NCBI GenBank assembly: GCA_000328365.1
Contig: KB301850.1
Location: 123,897-187,896 of the forward strand
Origin: Capitella teleta
Lineage: Eukaryota > Annelida > Polychaeta > Capitellidae
Reading direction: 5' to 3'
DNA length: 64,000 nucleotides
Every line of letters starts with the position of its first letter. Position 1 is the first letter of the stretch. A program made the translations under genes and the position numbers. The notes beneath the pieces are model-generated. The model was not told the DNA's origin. It was given only the letters and a program-made list of their open reading frames with translations, and did no database searches. Below, piece after piece: positions 36,539 to 48,200 of this stretch.

Positions 36539-36570
<32 letters not shown>
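36539..36570 (+). repeat. Poly(A), 32 bases
   Basis: An uninterrupted A run. It may be a retroposon tail on the plus strand, but no recognisable transcript precedes it. The poly-Phe start of the minus-strand frame here is caused by it. Confidence 0.9.
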
Positions 36571-36572
<2 letters not shown>

Positions 36573-37440
36573 CATAAAAGTGTGTCATGTTGAATGCCAA
36601 GTGTGGCAAGTACGAGTATGTGGCTATTCGTGATATCAGTGTTTCTGTTGATTGCATGTTAACTTAATTGTGCAGTGCACTTTGAAAGGTGAGAGTCGGG
36701 AGTGCACTAAAATAGTATGCGATCTGATAGTCGACCACAGTATTTGGATACATGTAATGGCCTATAGACCACGCGATATAGTAGTATACCTCGAGGGCTT
36801 AATACAACGGAGTCATTTTGATGGTCCCTGGTACTTCCACCTATCAAAATAATGCTTCAGGCTTGTGTTAATTTTGATCATTATAAATAGTTTATGATCA
36901 GTTATCTTTGAAAATGATGTGCTAGCTGGTTAATGGAGGAAGCGCTATGCTCCTTAAAGTCTATTACCAGAATCAACCAATATCAATTGCTATGCAAAAT
37001 CCTTAAGGTTTGACCTGGTAGATTAATCTCAGAACATTAATCACTTCTCTAGAAACTTCACTGAGGATGTTTTTTATCTCAGAGGGATATTAGACATCAG
37101 ATCAGATCACAAATACTGTCGACCCTTGTGCCGAAGGCGTGGAAGGAAGCAGTCTGGTAGCTAATTAAACAGGCATAATACATAAGAATATGTGCATGAG
37201 CATTAAATAATATTCATAATTACTCATTCCTCTTTCGTTCAATCAGAAACACTAACTGACCCAAACTACTTCTTTTCTTCTTTTTTTTTTTCGTTCCAAC
37301 AGTTGACATAATTGATTACTCATTATTATTTCAAAATTATTCGATTGTAACTTATAATTTAACTCTGACAAAATAATATATCATTGATATAATCATTCTA
37401 TACTATATATATATATATTTTTTCAGCATTTAGAAAGTGA
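36571..37440. other. Non-coding, no feature recognised
   Basis: Short frames only. A T run lies near 37281-37291 and a (TA)n at about 37404-37417. Confidence 0.5.
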
Positions 37441-37610
37441 TAAGATCCGCCTACATTGCATCATATGGGCGTCACCAACAAGCACCATGGCAACGAGGTA
37501 TCGTAAAATGCTAATCGTATCTGCCATCTTGCATTGGTGAATGACTTTACTACACTGTTGCTATGGGAACAATAAAGGGCGGTCTAGGGGTTCAACCAAT
37601 CAACAAATGG
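37441..37610. promoter_or_regulatory. Promoter-like cluster 1: two X-boxes, CCAAT, GC-rich box
   Basis: CACCATGGCAAC (37483-37494) is a strong half-palindromic X-box, and GTTGCTATGGGAAC (37558-37571) is a near-perfect one. Between and after them lie gcattggtg (inverted CCAAT), gccatctt (YY1-like), gggcggtc and aaccaatc (CCAAT). X-box plus CCAAT is the arrangement used by RFX and NF-Y. No transcription unit can be attached. Confidence 0.4.
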
Positions 37611-38599
37611 TATCAACAGGATAAGCTTAAATGTAAAACAAGTATATTCAAGCCCATATAAAATGAAAACCTGAGTGTCACCCCAAAAGCCTGGACGGGT
37701 TTCCCATATATTCGGCATTTTGTTTATACACGCTTGATATCCAACGGTGATCAATGAAAACTACACAGTTACAAATAATTACACATCGCTTAGTTCATGA
37801 AATGAAAATCAAGTCATAATGCGAGTTAGCTGCATGAGGTGATTGTGAGAAGTAGATCGAACAAGTGCAAGCAAAGGGCATGGTGCAAACACGTGCGACA
37901 AACGTGTTTGCATAACCTACTATTGCTACCCACACAGCCATAAATAAGTCATAATATATCTCAACAAAAGTACAATTGTCTGATGCATAAACAACATGCA
38001 TAATTATTAATTAGGCCCACAGGTGGCAAATCATTAAGCAACAGGCCCCCACATAAAATGATGTTAATATGATGATAAAATACATCAATTTACGTATATA
38101 CATGTTCAGAATGTACACCATTTTATATTAAACTAAAATGTTATTTAGTACTGATTATAATAGTATAGATAATGCCTGAATAGTGATGGATAAATGCAGA
38201 TTGTTAAATCCAGCTTAACGTAAATCAATTAAATTTTTGATTACATCAAAATTAGTGAACATGCGCTATTATGTAATACATCTGAGTATTTATTATAACA
38301 ATGTCACACTCTACTCACTGAGACACGGACTTAATTCACCGTAGTATGTATAACTATAATATGAAATGACATCAGCCATATATTCTAACTACTAGTATCC
38401 TAACCCACCCTCCACCCCTCCCCAGTATAGCATTCTCATCAGCTCATAATCTTCACTTGTTTTAGCTTCATATATAACCGTATATGATAATCGTTATTCC
38501 CAAAGTGAGGATATTCCACCACGTAACTCGTAGCTATCGAGACACCTTTTAACACTGAGTTTTATTTACATTTTGTGGCCATTCCATGCCTGCTTGAAA
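37611..38599. other. Non-coding, no feature recognised
   Basis: AT-rich DNA. The minus-strand frame 37795-38001 has no domain. Confidence 0.5.
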
Positions 38600-38910
38600 G
38601 ACAAGGTCTACTTCTCGCATGAACACTAGCGCTCTGTGGAAACCGCATGGGTGGTACCGACTGGCAGTTTGCCAATTGGCTCACTTGGATAGCTTCTCCC
38701 TGGTTGACCTGCGTAAAGACGTGTTGCGTTTCTTGCTGGTTTGTTTAATTGCATTAACGCTCATGTCATCCTACCATTGGCTCATCACTTGCACCGCCTC
38801 CCATCGTTCCCATGGTAACATGGCAGTAAAAGTATTCATCAGTGCGAGAACCCCACAGGATTAGCATTTTATGATACCCGTTGCCATGGTACTTGGTGAC
38901 CACGTGACTA
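38600..38910. promoter_or_regulatory. Promoter-like cluster 2: two X-boxes, CCAAT, E-box
   Basis: GTTCCCATGGTAAC (38806-38819) matches the palindromic X-box consensus exactly. GTTGCCATGGTAC (38880-38892) is a second, incomplete site. Upstream are ccattggctc (inverted CCAAT, 38774) and accgcctccc. An E-box, accacgtgac, lies at 38899-38908. A plus-strand frame of 81 residues (38619-38864) overlaps but shows no motif and is judged incidental. Confidence 0.45.
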
Positions 38911-39719
38911 TAATATCACATCTAGAATTTATCCACGCCTTATCGTTAGTTAATATACTTGATAAGTACCAGTGTATATACAGAATTAAAAAATATTATC
39001 TTGTAAATAGTGATTGTGAGTTATTGTATAATCTGTATGATGCTCTAATGATAAAAAAAATAAAAAATAAAATAAAATAAAATAAAACGATAAGTAGTGC
39101 GGTGCATCTGAATGATATAACGACTATTAAATGATTGCAGTTATTAATTTGCATTTTATAACACCTTACAATAATTACAGGTACGGGTTGCAGTTAAAAT
39201 TTTCAGGCCATTGATTGTGCGTAGTGTGTTAATCGTAAAATTTGTAAAATTTGCATTTTATGATGGGTCTTTATGACTGCATCCAATCACCAGTGAGATA
39301 CATCTAACAGGAGCATGCTATTGGTCAACATTTTCTGTGGGCGTAGTCGAGTTCATACTACATCTACTAGTGACACTTCCAGTCTAATCTGCCCGTTAGG
39401 TACACTTAGACAGATATTGCCAGCCAGTGCAGCCCCAAATGAGCATTGTCAGAAGGCATAATGTTGCTACCAACTATCTCTAACAGGCAGGCATGTGATG
39501 CACGCCGACTTCAATTATCGTGGAATTGGAATTACGCAACATCAGTTGTATTTGTGAACCTCAAATCATCCATGCCTTACAGTGATCACACATGTAAACG
39601 CATTGCATGTGGTGTACGTGCTGGCTACATGCCACATATGCAACATTATGTGATTTTATGATAATATAGATCTAATGAATTGATTAAATAATTACATCTA
39701 ATAAAATGAATGATTTTCA
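38911..39719. other. Non-coding, A-rich tail-like run at 39050-39086
   Basis: The (AAAAT)n run at 39050-39086 follows a ttgtataatctgtatgatg word and could be the 3' end of a plus-strand retroposon. The part 39270-39350 has an inverted CCAAT (ctattggtc) and gggcgtag but no X-box. Confidence 0.4.
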
Positions 39720-39860
39720 GCCAGCCAACCAGCCAGCCAGCCAACCAGCCAGACAGCCAGCCAGCCAACCAGCCAGCCAACCAGCCAGCCAACCAGCCAG
39801 CCAACCAACCAGCCAGCCAGCTAGCCAACCAACCAGCCAGCCAACCAGCCAGGCAGCCAG
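39720..39860. repeat. (CCAGCCAACCAG)n tandem repeat
   Basis: An irregular array of CCAG and CCAA tetramers, about 140 bases. The Trp/Leu/Ala/Gly and Gln/Pro/Ala repeat frames on the two strands come from it. Confidence 0.95.
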
Positions 39861-40135
39861 CTTCCAGTGGTCAGTGTGAAAATTCTCACCTTTGAACACA
39901 CGTACCTGAATGCAGATATTCCTCAAGTGAATCAATCAGACGATTATCAACGAGCAAGAAAGTAATACCCCGCACAACAGGTGTTATGTAATACCTATAA
40001 TACGGGGTAAATATTCCTCGCTGTTACATACGCAGAGCTGCAAATCTGAAAACTACACAATACAGTAGTTAGTACAGGACTCACATAATAATTACAATCA
40101 TTAGAATGAAATTTGTTCATGAAATAAAAATGAAA
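39861..40135. other. Non-coding, no feature recognised
   Basis: Nothing recognised. Confidence 0.5.
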
Positions 40136-40182
40136 ACCCCTGGGAGCTTACCGCGCTGCCCGCTAATCCACTGAGCGCCCTG
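40136..40182 (-). repeat. Fragment of a third tRNA-like SINE head
   Basis: On the minus strand, agggcgctcagtggattagc followed by gggcagcgcgg resembles the A-box side of a tRNA-derived SINE head and ends at ctcccagggg. No B box follows, so this is only a fragment. Confidence 0.35.
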
Positions 40183-40800
40183 GGATAAGGACTGAGCTGA
40201 ACAGAGAATGACACAGCGACATCTTTCCTAGAAATCCCATGACACGATTTCCACGAAAAGGACAGACGCACAAGACAACATGCACTCAGAGAACCGTATC
40301 AATGGGTCACGCCTACCTTGATGAATATTCACGAGGTCATGAATACTAATTAGGTGGCTACTATGGAGTCTGGAGCATGCACGTGGGACGTTTTGCGAGT
40401 GACCTGCATTAGCAGATGCGTTATGATTTTCCCGAGTCCTGATATCACACGCGTTGACCTACAAACTGAGCACTCGTACTTTGCTTCTTTATCGCGATGG
40501 TTTTGCATTTAGTCCAGAATGTTCGATATTGTTCTATGAATAGACGATCTTGGAGTCTTGTGTAATAGCGAGTGTCAATCGGTGCTTTGTCATAAAAGCA
40601 TGCACGTTGCAGCGTAAGTGAAAGGCAAATATTGAAAATAGACATTATCTCACCTGAATTCATAACAAAATCGGGCTACGTATCGTAGGCGAGTGCAGAT
40701 GGGTCAAATACTAACCTTCTGTCCGTTAATAAGTCCATGATTAGGAGTGCAATCCTCAAAAGTCTATAAATCCGCACGCAAACAATGACAAGCGTCATCC
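40183..40800. other. Unassigned DNA, moderate CpG
   Basis: No gene. The minus-strand frame at 40445-40663 lacks motifs. CpG is somewhat frequent. Confidence 0.4.
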
Positions 40801-40920
40801 TTCCTTCCCGACATGCACTGATTTGACCTATTTCACGATGATTGGCGCATAGAGGCGGGCCTCCTCACGTGACCCGATTCGACCTCGCTCATTGGTGCAA
40901 TGATGTAACTCATTGTTTCT
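40801..40920. promoter_or_regulatory. Promoter-like cluster 3: CCAAT pair, GC box, E-box
   Basis: Within 70 bases lie gattggcgc (inverted CCAAT, about 40840), gaggcgggcc (GC box, about 40852), tcacgtga (palindromic E-box, 40865-40872), cattggtgc (inverted CCAAT, about 40890) and tgatgtaac (ATF/CRE-like). There is no X-box here. Confidence 0.4.
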
Positions 40921-41330
40921 ATCACTTTTTGCTTATTATCGTAAAGCCCTTTTCACGTAAACACACATTTTATGATAGCTGGTGACTGCTCCTTGTCTGT
41001 GATCTTCGAATCGGGTTTATTTGTGGATTTTATTGCATAGGCCACGCCCCTAACTTATAGCGAGTGTGTCGTTAATATAGCGTACCGTATTTGAATGTTA
41101 TAAATTATAACCGACGCGTACATGTCAACTAGGCACCTTTTTTTCGAATAGTAACCCTTACTGATTTATTTGTTCAAATTATATATCATTCATCAAATTC
41201 TGAAATTGTTCTCAGTTACCGTCATAATTGACTGCTACTCTGTTTTTACTCTACATTTTAATTGTTGTTATTTCACTTCGTAGTGTTGGCCACAGAAACC
41301 ATAAAAAGATGTGAGAAATATTCGAAAATG
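40921..41330. other. Non-coding, no feature recognised
   Basis: AT-rich DNA. Confidence 0.5.
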
Positions 41331-41480
41331 TCGCTGTTATGACGATGGCAGCCATTCGAGCATCCAATTGGCTGTTGCTAGGCGACGTGCAAAGCATGAT
41401 GGGAAGGTGGGCGGAGCTACTGAGAATTGTGGGATTACTACTATAGCAACGAGCCTCGTTTTCACATAAAATGTTCACAA
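41331..41480. promoter_or_regulatory. Promoter-like cluster 4: X-box, CCAAT, GC box
   Basis: caattggct (inverted CCAAT) is followed within a few bases by GTTGCTAGGCGAC (41374-41386, X-box-like). After it come gcatgatgggaag, gtgggcggagc (GC box) and ctatagcaac (X-box half-site, 41441-41450). Confidence 0.45.
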
Positions 41481-41740
41481 AATGATATAGCCAATTTTTC
41501 TATATAACTTCGATATTGTGCTTAACGAAGACTGAATTTTGATCTTTCAAAAAATTATAATGCGATATTTTGCCGTTTATCAATATTTATAAGCAATCCA
41601 TAATATTGTTATCCGATTTTTATTATCCACGATGCATAAATTACTTTTTGTGAATAGAAAAAAATACTTTGAGATATTTAGATAATCGTCGCTATCGAAG
41701 CTGCTGAAATTACGTTGAAAAATAAATAATAAAGCAAACC
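41481..41740. other. AT-rich spacer
   Basis: Nothing recognised. Confidence 0.5.
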
Positions 41741-41835
41741 TCGCGAAATCTCGTGAGACCCAGTGTCACATAGCAACGATCTTAGCAACGCAATGCATTG
41801 TGGGAGATTCGATAGTTTTAGGGCGGTCCTTGGCT
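41741..41835. promoter_or_regulatory. Promoter-like cluster 5: X-box half-sites
   Basis: GTCACATAGCAAC (41765-41777) is an X-box lacking one base, followed by a second half-site, ttagcaacg. Then come gcattgtgggaga and agggcggtcc, words that resemble those after the sites in clusters 1 and 4. Confidence 0.35.
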
Positions 41836-43119
41836 AACTCTATTACTGATTAAAGATACGTTGCTATATCGTTATTCTTTTTCTTCGGTGGATGACAGTG
41901 TATCGGTTTATTGACCCGATGATATTTAATATAAACAATATGTACTAATTAAAGTATTGCACAAAATAGCAATTACACATTATCAAACCCTAATTAATTA
42001 TCACCATATAACGTTTATGAAAATTGACCAGAGCCTTGTAAGCCATTTGGATCATACATCCAGGATGAGGATACGGGGGAAGAGGGGGAGGGTGGAGGTC
42101 ACGTGTCCATGTAACTATCGGGGGAAGTAAACGCAATTGAAGCCATTTCTTCCATTGTAAACACAATTTCATTTGTCTTTCAATGCATACTCAATTGCAG
42201 CAAATCGATTTTTGATTACATTTATATGGAATTTAAATAATTAAATAATACTAACAATAAATTAATTAAATTAATTAATTAATAAAAAGAACAAAAATTA
42301 AAATAAAATATTTTGTTTAAAGCATATTCCCATGGTCCTCAGACAGACAGATACTCGTAGAAGTCAAACCACCGCATTATCATTATGACATGATATATGT
42401 ACTATGTAATATCATGCAATTTTAATAATGATACCACACCTTCCACATTTATCGATCTGATAATGTATGATTGCTTGTTGGCGTTTCTTTTTTCTTTTTT
42501 TTTTTTCTTTCTTTTTTTTTTTGGGGGGGGGGGAGGTTTGGGAGGGTGGCTGTTGGAGGGCTTACCTAACACGGAGGCAAAATGAAATGGTAGCATTGAT
42601 AAGTCCAATATGGAGAGTTTTCATTTCCTATTGCATTCAAGCATATGCACTATATGTAGATTAGGATAACAACTACAGAAGCACATATATAGACCCTGGA
42701 TATCCAGGGTTGGGATGTTGTATTGGAAACTAATCAACAGGAGGTCATTGCTATACAAAAGGGCGTCGCCTTGATTATGCGAGATAATTAAAACAATACT
42801 AGGCATTTGCAAATTATTGTCCAATGCAACTTTACGTTAAATTCATGTTAATTGTTGTTGGCGCATAGGAGAGCAAGTCCGTTACCCAACACGGAGTTAC
42901 CATCCCTTTAGTTCCATGTAACCGACGATCATTCTGAATCGTCGGTTACATAACAGTCTCTCATTGGCTCCCTGGGCCATCAAAGTACAGAATACTCAGC
43001 GGTTTTTTGTTTTGTTTTTTGTTTTTTGTTTTTTTGTTTTTTTGTTTTTTTTCGTGTTTCAAAAGGAAACAAAAATCGAAATAACGACTAAAATAATAAA
43101 TAAAAGCGCGATAAGAAAG
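41836..43119. other. Non-coding, with purine- and T/G-tracts
   Basis: A G-rich stretch (gggggaagagggggagggtgg) lies at 42074-42094. A T/C tract followed by G runs lies at 42486-42549 (eleven Gs, then gggagggtgg) and could form a quadruplex. A (TTTTG)n run lies at about 43003-43052. Confidence 0.5.
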
Positions 43120-43145
43120 TGCCGCTGGTTACCATAGCAACAACA
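43120..43145. promoter_or_regulatory. X-box motif (RFX-type)
   Basis: GTTACCATAGCAAC at 43128-43141 is a full match to the GTNRCC-AT-RGYAAC consensus. No CCAAT is nearby. Confidence 0.5.
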
Positions 43146-45149
43146 ATATATTAATTATTTAACGAAATTTTGTGGATTATTTTTTCAATAATCATGAAAT
43201 ATTTGAGCGAGTAAAATATTGAAATTTCCCACATTGTTTATTTTCTACATGCATATGGGGCTCTCACTGCCCTGCAGGTTGCAGACTGAAATCGCAGGAA
43301 AAAAAAAAGGCTTAAAGGCAGCAGCATTTCTTCATTTTCTCACCTAATTAAATATGTGAAGGACTAGATGTCCCGCCAACGGAGGAAAAAAAAAATAAAT
43401 AATTAAATATAATTTAAAAAAGCTTTGTTTAAGTGAAAATTAATCGTGATATTGATTTTATGCTTCTTCTGAAACGAGAATCATAACGCTTAGTCTTCTA
43501 GATCCGGAGCACGGACCATTTTAAGGTTTCATCCAGGGAGCCAATTAGACTCTTTCTGACCATTTCAATTGCTCGGGAACGGGAGTATCCACTGCGCAAC
43601 TGACGCAAATCTTCTTGTGTACACTGTTGAAATGAACAGTGTCACTACCATAGTCACGGTCTAATCAGATTTTTGCACAAGACTCAACTGAATTCTCATT
43701 CGCTCTAGCTATTACTCCTAATAGACGTCACACGACACTTGTTTCACACTTTCTGTAAGTCATAGTGTGGAAGTTTGTTGGAAGGCTGCTCTCTCCGGGA
43801 CTTCAATATACCTAACGATTTTTTTTTTTTTTTTTTTTTTGCTCTTTCAGGAGGAAGTTTGTCATAATTCGAAAGTCTCCCGAAACACCTTCCACTCACA
43901 CATGCATGCTGCATTGCACCACTGTTACAATGTTGGGACCTCAAAGTGCAAATTCTAAGTGCAAAAGATTTTCAACTTTTCTTTCGTCGTTTTTCAGTAG
44001 CTTCATTATATCCTAATACATCTGACCCTCAAAAACCATTCAACGGAAATTAACGATTTGTTATGACATTCCTCATGATATACTAGATATAGTATATAGT
44101 AGATTATTATTCGTGATTTATTACATCATTATCACATGTAAATAGTAAAATCGATGAACTGAACGGGAGCATAAAATGATGATTGTAACTCAAGATGAAT
44201 TCGATAATGATGTGATTATAATTAAATAATTGTTAAATAATCAGAAATCACGCATTAATTGCTGCAATCTCACCATGTGAAGCTTCATGTTAACTGGAAA
44301 ATCTGCATTAGCTTTAGTTTAAACTTCATTATTTTTCTTCATTCAATTGATATCATTAATTATTCTTATAATTTATACATTTTTTTTCAATTGCGATTGA
44401 ATGAAATATAATTATCGTCATAATTCAGTAACGTATTTGGAATTGTAACTCTCATATCAGGAAGCTTGCTAATTTAATTGTGCATTATGCAATAGTCTCC
44501 CTCTGACGTCATCATAATTCCAACAATCATAATTTTGAATTTCGAAATGGGGTTTGAGGAACTCATTTCAATCCTATCAGTTTGTCATATCAACTGATAT
44601 TCTTACAAATAGAAAACTATCATCGCAGTTATTAGAGCTATAGCACGGCTAAGTTCTAGATGAGATGCAACACTTATTATAATTAATGAAATCCCAAGAA
44701 ATTAAAATCACATGTAACCAGATTAAAATTAAGAGAAACTTAAATTGAAGACATAGATAGATTTGTATCTGTGTATCCACAAAAGATTAATAAAAACGTC
44801 ATGAGCTTGTTCCTAATAGATTTTCATAATTATATTTAAATGGGAATTTACTCAAAATCGAGTAATTGAGCATTGAAATGAAATACAAAACAGCAATATA
44901 CCCGTCAATATATAAACATAATGGTTTAAATATTAATTCAGTGTAATCTAGTTATAATTTTGTTTATTTCGTAATTCAAAATTTCCCAATTCAGATTCGA
45001 CAGATTTCCCTGGCACTCACTCAGTAGACCGTTCGACACAATCGGAACCTTGTGAATACAATGCAAGAAACATAGAAGCAAAGTGATATCCGCGTTATAT
45101 CCACTAATGCATGGTTATGAATTCCACGAGCACATCCAGACATGTCGCG
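43146..45149. other. Non-coding, no feature recognised
   Basis: A T run lies at 43820-43840. Otherwise AT-rich DNA with short frames. Confidence 0.5.
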
Positions 45150-45250
45150 AGACAGAAAATGTCTGCTTTCGGGCTCACGAAGCGAGCACCGAGTGACCTG
45201 GCTCATCCGTCGCCATAGCAACGGCGAATTGATGAAGGTTTTATGAATAT
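45150..45250. promoter_or_regulatory. CpG-bearing patch with full X-box
   Basis: GTCGCCATAGCAAC at 45209-45222 matches the X-box consensus. It sits in a short patch with several CpG (tttcgggctcacgaagcgag and onwards). No gene can be attached; the minus-strand frame 45021-45275 is not protein-like. Confidence 0.45.
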
Positions 45251-48200
45251 CACGACATGAATCGTAAGTTTTCACAACGGTTGTTTAATGTATATTGTTA
45301 TAGTTTGTTTTATTTTTGCTTGCGTTATTAAATGTATTTCCGAGACTGAACCAAATTCAGGTATAATCGCTATGTACACATCAAAGCCACGCATGGTTGG
45401 GTGGTTTAAGTATAGCCATTATTTACTGTCTATACCTTCATGCCGTCTCTCCTGCATATAGTTTAACTACTTAGTTATTATAAAATTAATATGATATCAT
45501 TAGTTGTTCGATACTCAAATTATGTACAAAAGAACTGGATTACATAATTTGTATCTCTCCGATGTCAACACACTATTTCCACGGCTAAATGTTCGTCAAG
45601 AGATAACAAGGAAACATTTTATGACTGAAGAACTCCAAAATATACAAGTCAATGTTAATGATCAAATAATTCAGGAAACTTTGTGTTGGACAATTATCAT
45701 TTGGGATGCAGTACTTGCCAACAAACTACAAGAGATTCCGAACCACATCCTCTCTTCTTCCCTTCCCCCACTCTCAATGTACCATACCATTAAATACATG
45801 TCACAGTTTAATGCTTCATGAGAACCAGGAGTAAGACTTTTCATTCTTCTTTGTGATGTTTCAGAGCCCATGAAACACGCAGCTTCAAAATAAATAACTC
45901 TTTTCTGGCATTTCATTTGGTCAAATTTTTAGTTACCTGATTAAGTTATGCATAATCACCTCCGTGATTTGAACACAGTAATTGAAGGGAAATTATAAAG
46001 GTGTTGCCTCAGGAAGGCCAAAAATGCCAAGATATAAATAACTGAAGTTAAATGTTGCATAACTTTTAATTTATAATGCAGTCGATTAAAACAATATTGT
46101 AAGAGACAGAAAACAATAATTTTGAGAAAGAAACGGTTATGTGACCCCAAAAAGTATTTAAAAAAACCCACCTTATGATCTTATGGCAAAGGCTTTCGAT
46201 AATGAATGTTTACCTTCACAGCTGTGTTTGCGACAGGGTACATGTAGTATACTATTCGACCAACAGGACTATAAAGTCCAGGTCAGTATTGTAGACGGGT
46301 AGACTATAGTGTACAAAATACATCTAGTTCAGTTCAGTGCAGATTATTAGCTATGTATAGCTATTCTGACTTGTGAAACAGTAGGTCTTGTACTGAGAGC
46401 ATAAATTACAAATTCCACAATAATTAGGTCTACAATATAGTATTATATACTTTCCCCAAGCAATTCAGTTCTACCAGTTGGGTTGGACAACATGAGTCTA
46501 AACAGGATATAGACCTCCCAAGTAAATAACTAAACAGACGTCGGGCTCATCCATAGACTTCCACGGATGACATCACCTATTTATGTCATGGGATTTCTGA
46601 TGAGCAATCTGCTGCAAGGCAACAGCTCAAAATAAAATGCCCCTGCCCTCTTGGTTGACCTTGCGGCAGTTAAATACACTGTAGGTGAGTCATGGGATTA
46701 GTAATGATCGCCGCAAGTCAGCAGGTTGTGACATGAAATATTATGGGCACACGTCACTGGACTGAATGTCACAGTAAATGCCATGTAACCCATGCGCACT
46801 TTCGTAATAGTATGTCACTGTAGACTCAGGCCATTCTCCCTTGCATAGGTTTGTCACCATAGACATGTGTTTCAATGATTCCATCTATGGGTGGGTTCAA
46901 AGATCCATACTCAACAGGGTAGAAGCATGGATGACCTCTTTAACTAGGCAACAACACATCTTGATGTGTGGCCACACCGGCGATGGTTGTTTGACCATAA
47001 TAATACATTACAGTGGATGATGGTCATGGAAGGAACATGCCAAACATAAAGTGCCATTCAGCCAGTGAGCAACTGGTCTGTTCCCGCTTGCATTCATTAC
47101 CATAGCCTCTCAACTGGTGTGAAAGAAACGTTCACTTCAAAACATCGCATGGTATTCGTGGATGAGTGGCATAAAGTGGGGAGTATATAAGACATCATGT
47201 AAATAGAAGTAATGTGATTTGCCTACTACTCTTTTTTTCAGCAGTTAAAGTGGTATCGTTAAAGGAGTTCTTCTCTTTCTGGTTCATAGTTTTCAAAATC
47301 AGAGGCGTACTTGTGGTAAGTGACTGTGTCAAAATGTGTGCATCATTAAGCCGAAAATGATATCGCTATGTGACTATGGTGTTGTCTTTTTTGTAATGGC
47401 AGCCATTTTAGCCAATGGGGGATATTGGGTATTCGAATTTAATAATTCACAACTAATTGTTAATTCATAATCAATTATTTCAAAACGAGTCATACTAGAC
47501 TTGTGTACCTGTGCTCGATCCTTGTGTATCATGAAACAGAGCAACCTAGGTATACAACTGGACTTTATGACCACGTAACCTGGAGAGAGATGGTTTCATT
47601 CTACATCAGTACTCAGCAATGTTGCTCTTCTGTTCTCATCAATTGTTATGGAACAAAACAATTCATAGAAGCGTATGTGCATGGCATTTTACAAATTGTT
47701 ATTGTTGGATTGTTCATAGAAGTGCCTCGCTATTATCGACTTGTATGATTTGAGGGCATTTTTTATTAAGCAAACAAAAGCATTAGTATATCAATAATGG
47801 TGACACTTTCATTAGTCTACCTGAGATAGCAATGTATACTGTTCATGTTAGATATTTTTAGTAAAACAACCTTTATTAAAGTTTAACATAAATTTGGGTT
47901 GGCAATGATGAACCACGTGAATATCCATGCATATAAAGCAGCAAGCGTGTCACTTGTTGGTTGACTCAAGGTTAAGCCAAGTACATGCACTTTGGTGAGA
48001 GCAAATTATTACCTGAGCAATGAATACAAGATTGGTGGCTGATTGGCTTAGAACACTCAGTGTTGACCACCAAAGAATATTATTACAATAGCAAAAGGGT
48101 AACACAGCCTGCCGTGTAGACGGTGGGGGCGGGGGGGGGGGTGGGGTAGATTCCGGCCAGACACCCCTCCTTTTCTTCACCAGGTTTCAACTAAGAAACT

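Noticed and set aside
38619-38864. 81-residue membrane-like protein
   Set aside because: It overlaps a cluster of promoter motifs and has no family resemblance.
39646-39935. Trp-Leu-Ala-Gly repeat protein
   Set aside because: Produced by the CCAG/CCAA tetramer array.
45504-45821. 105-residue plus-strand gene
   Set aside because: Residue make-up and base composition match random AT-rich DNA.
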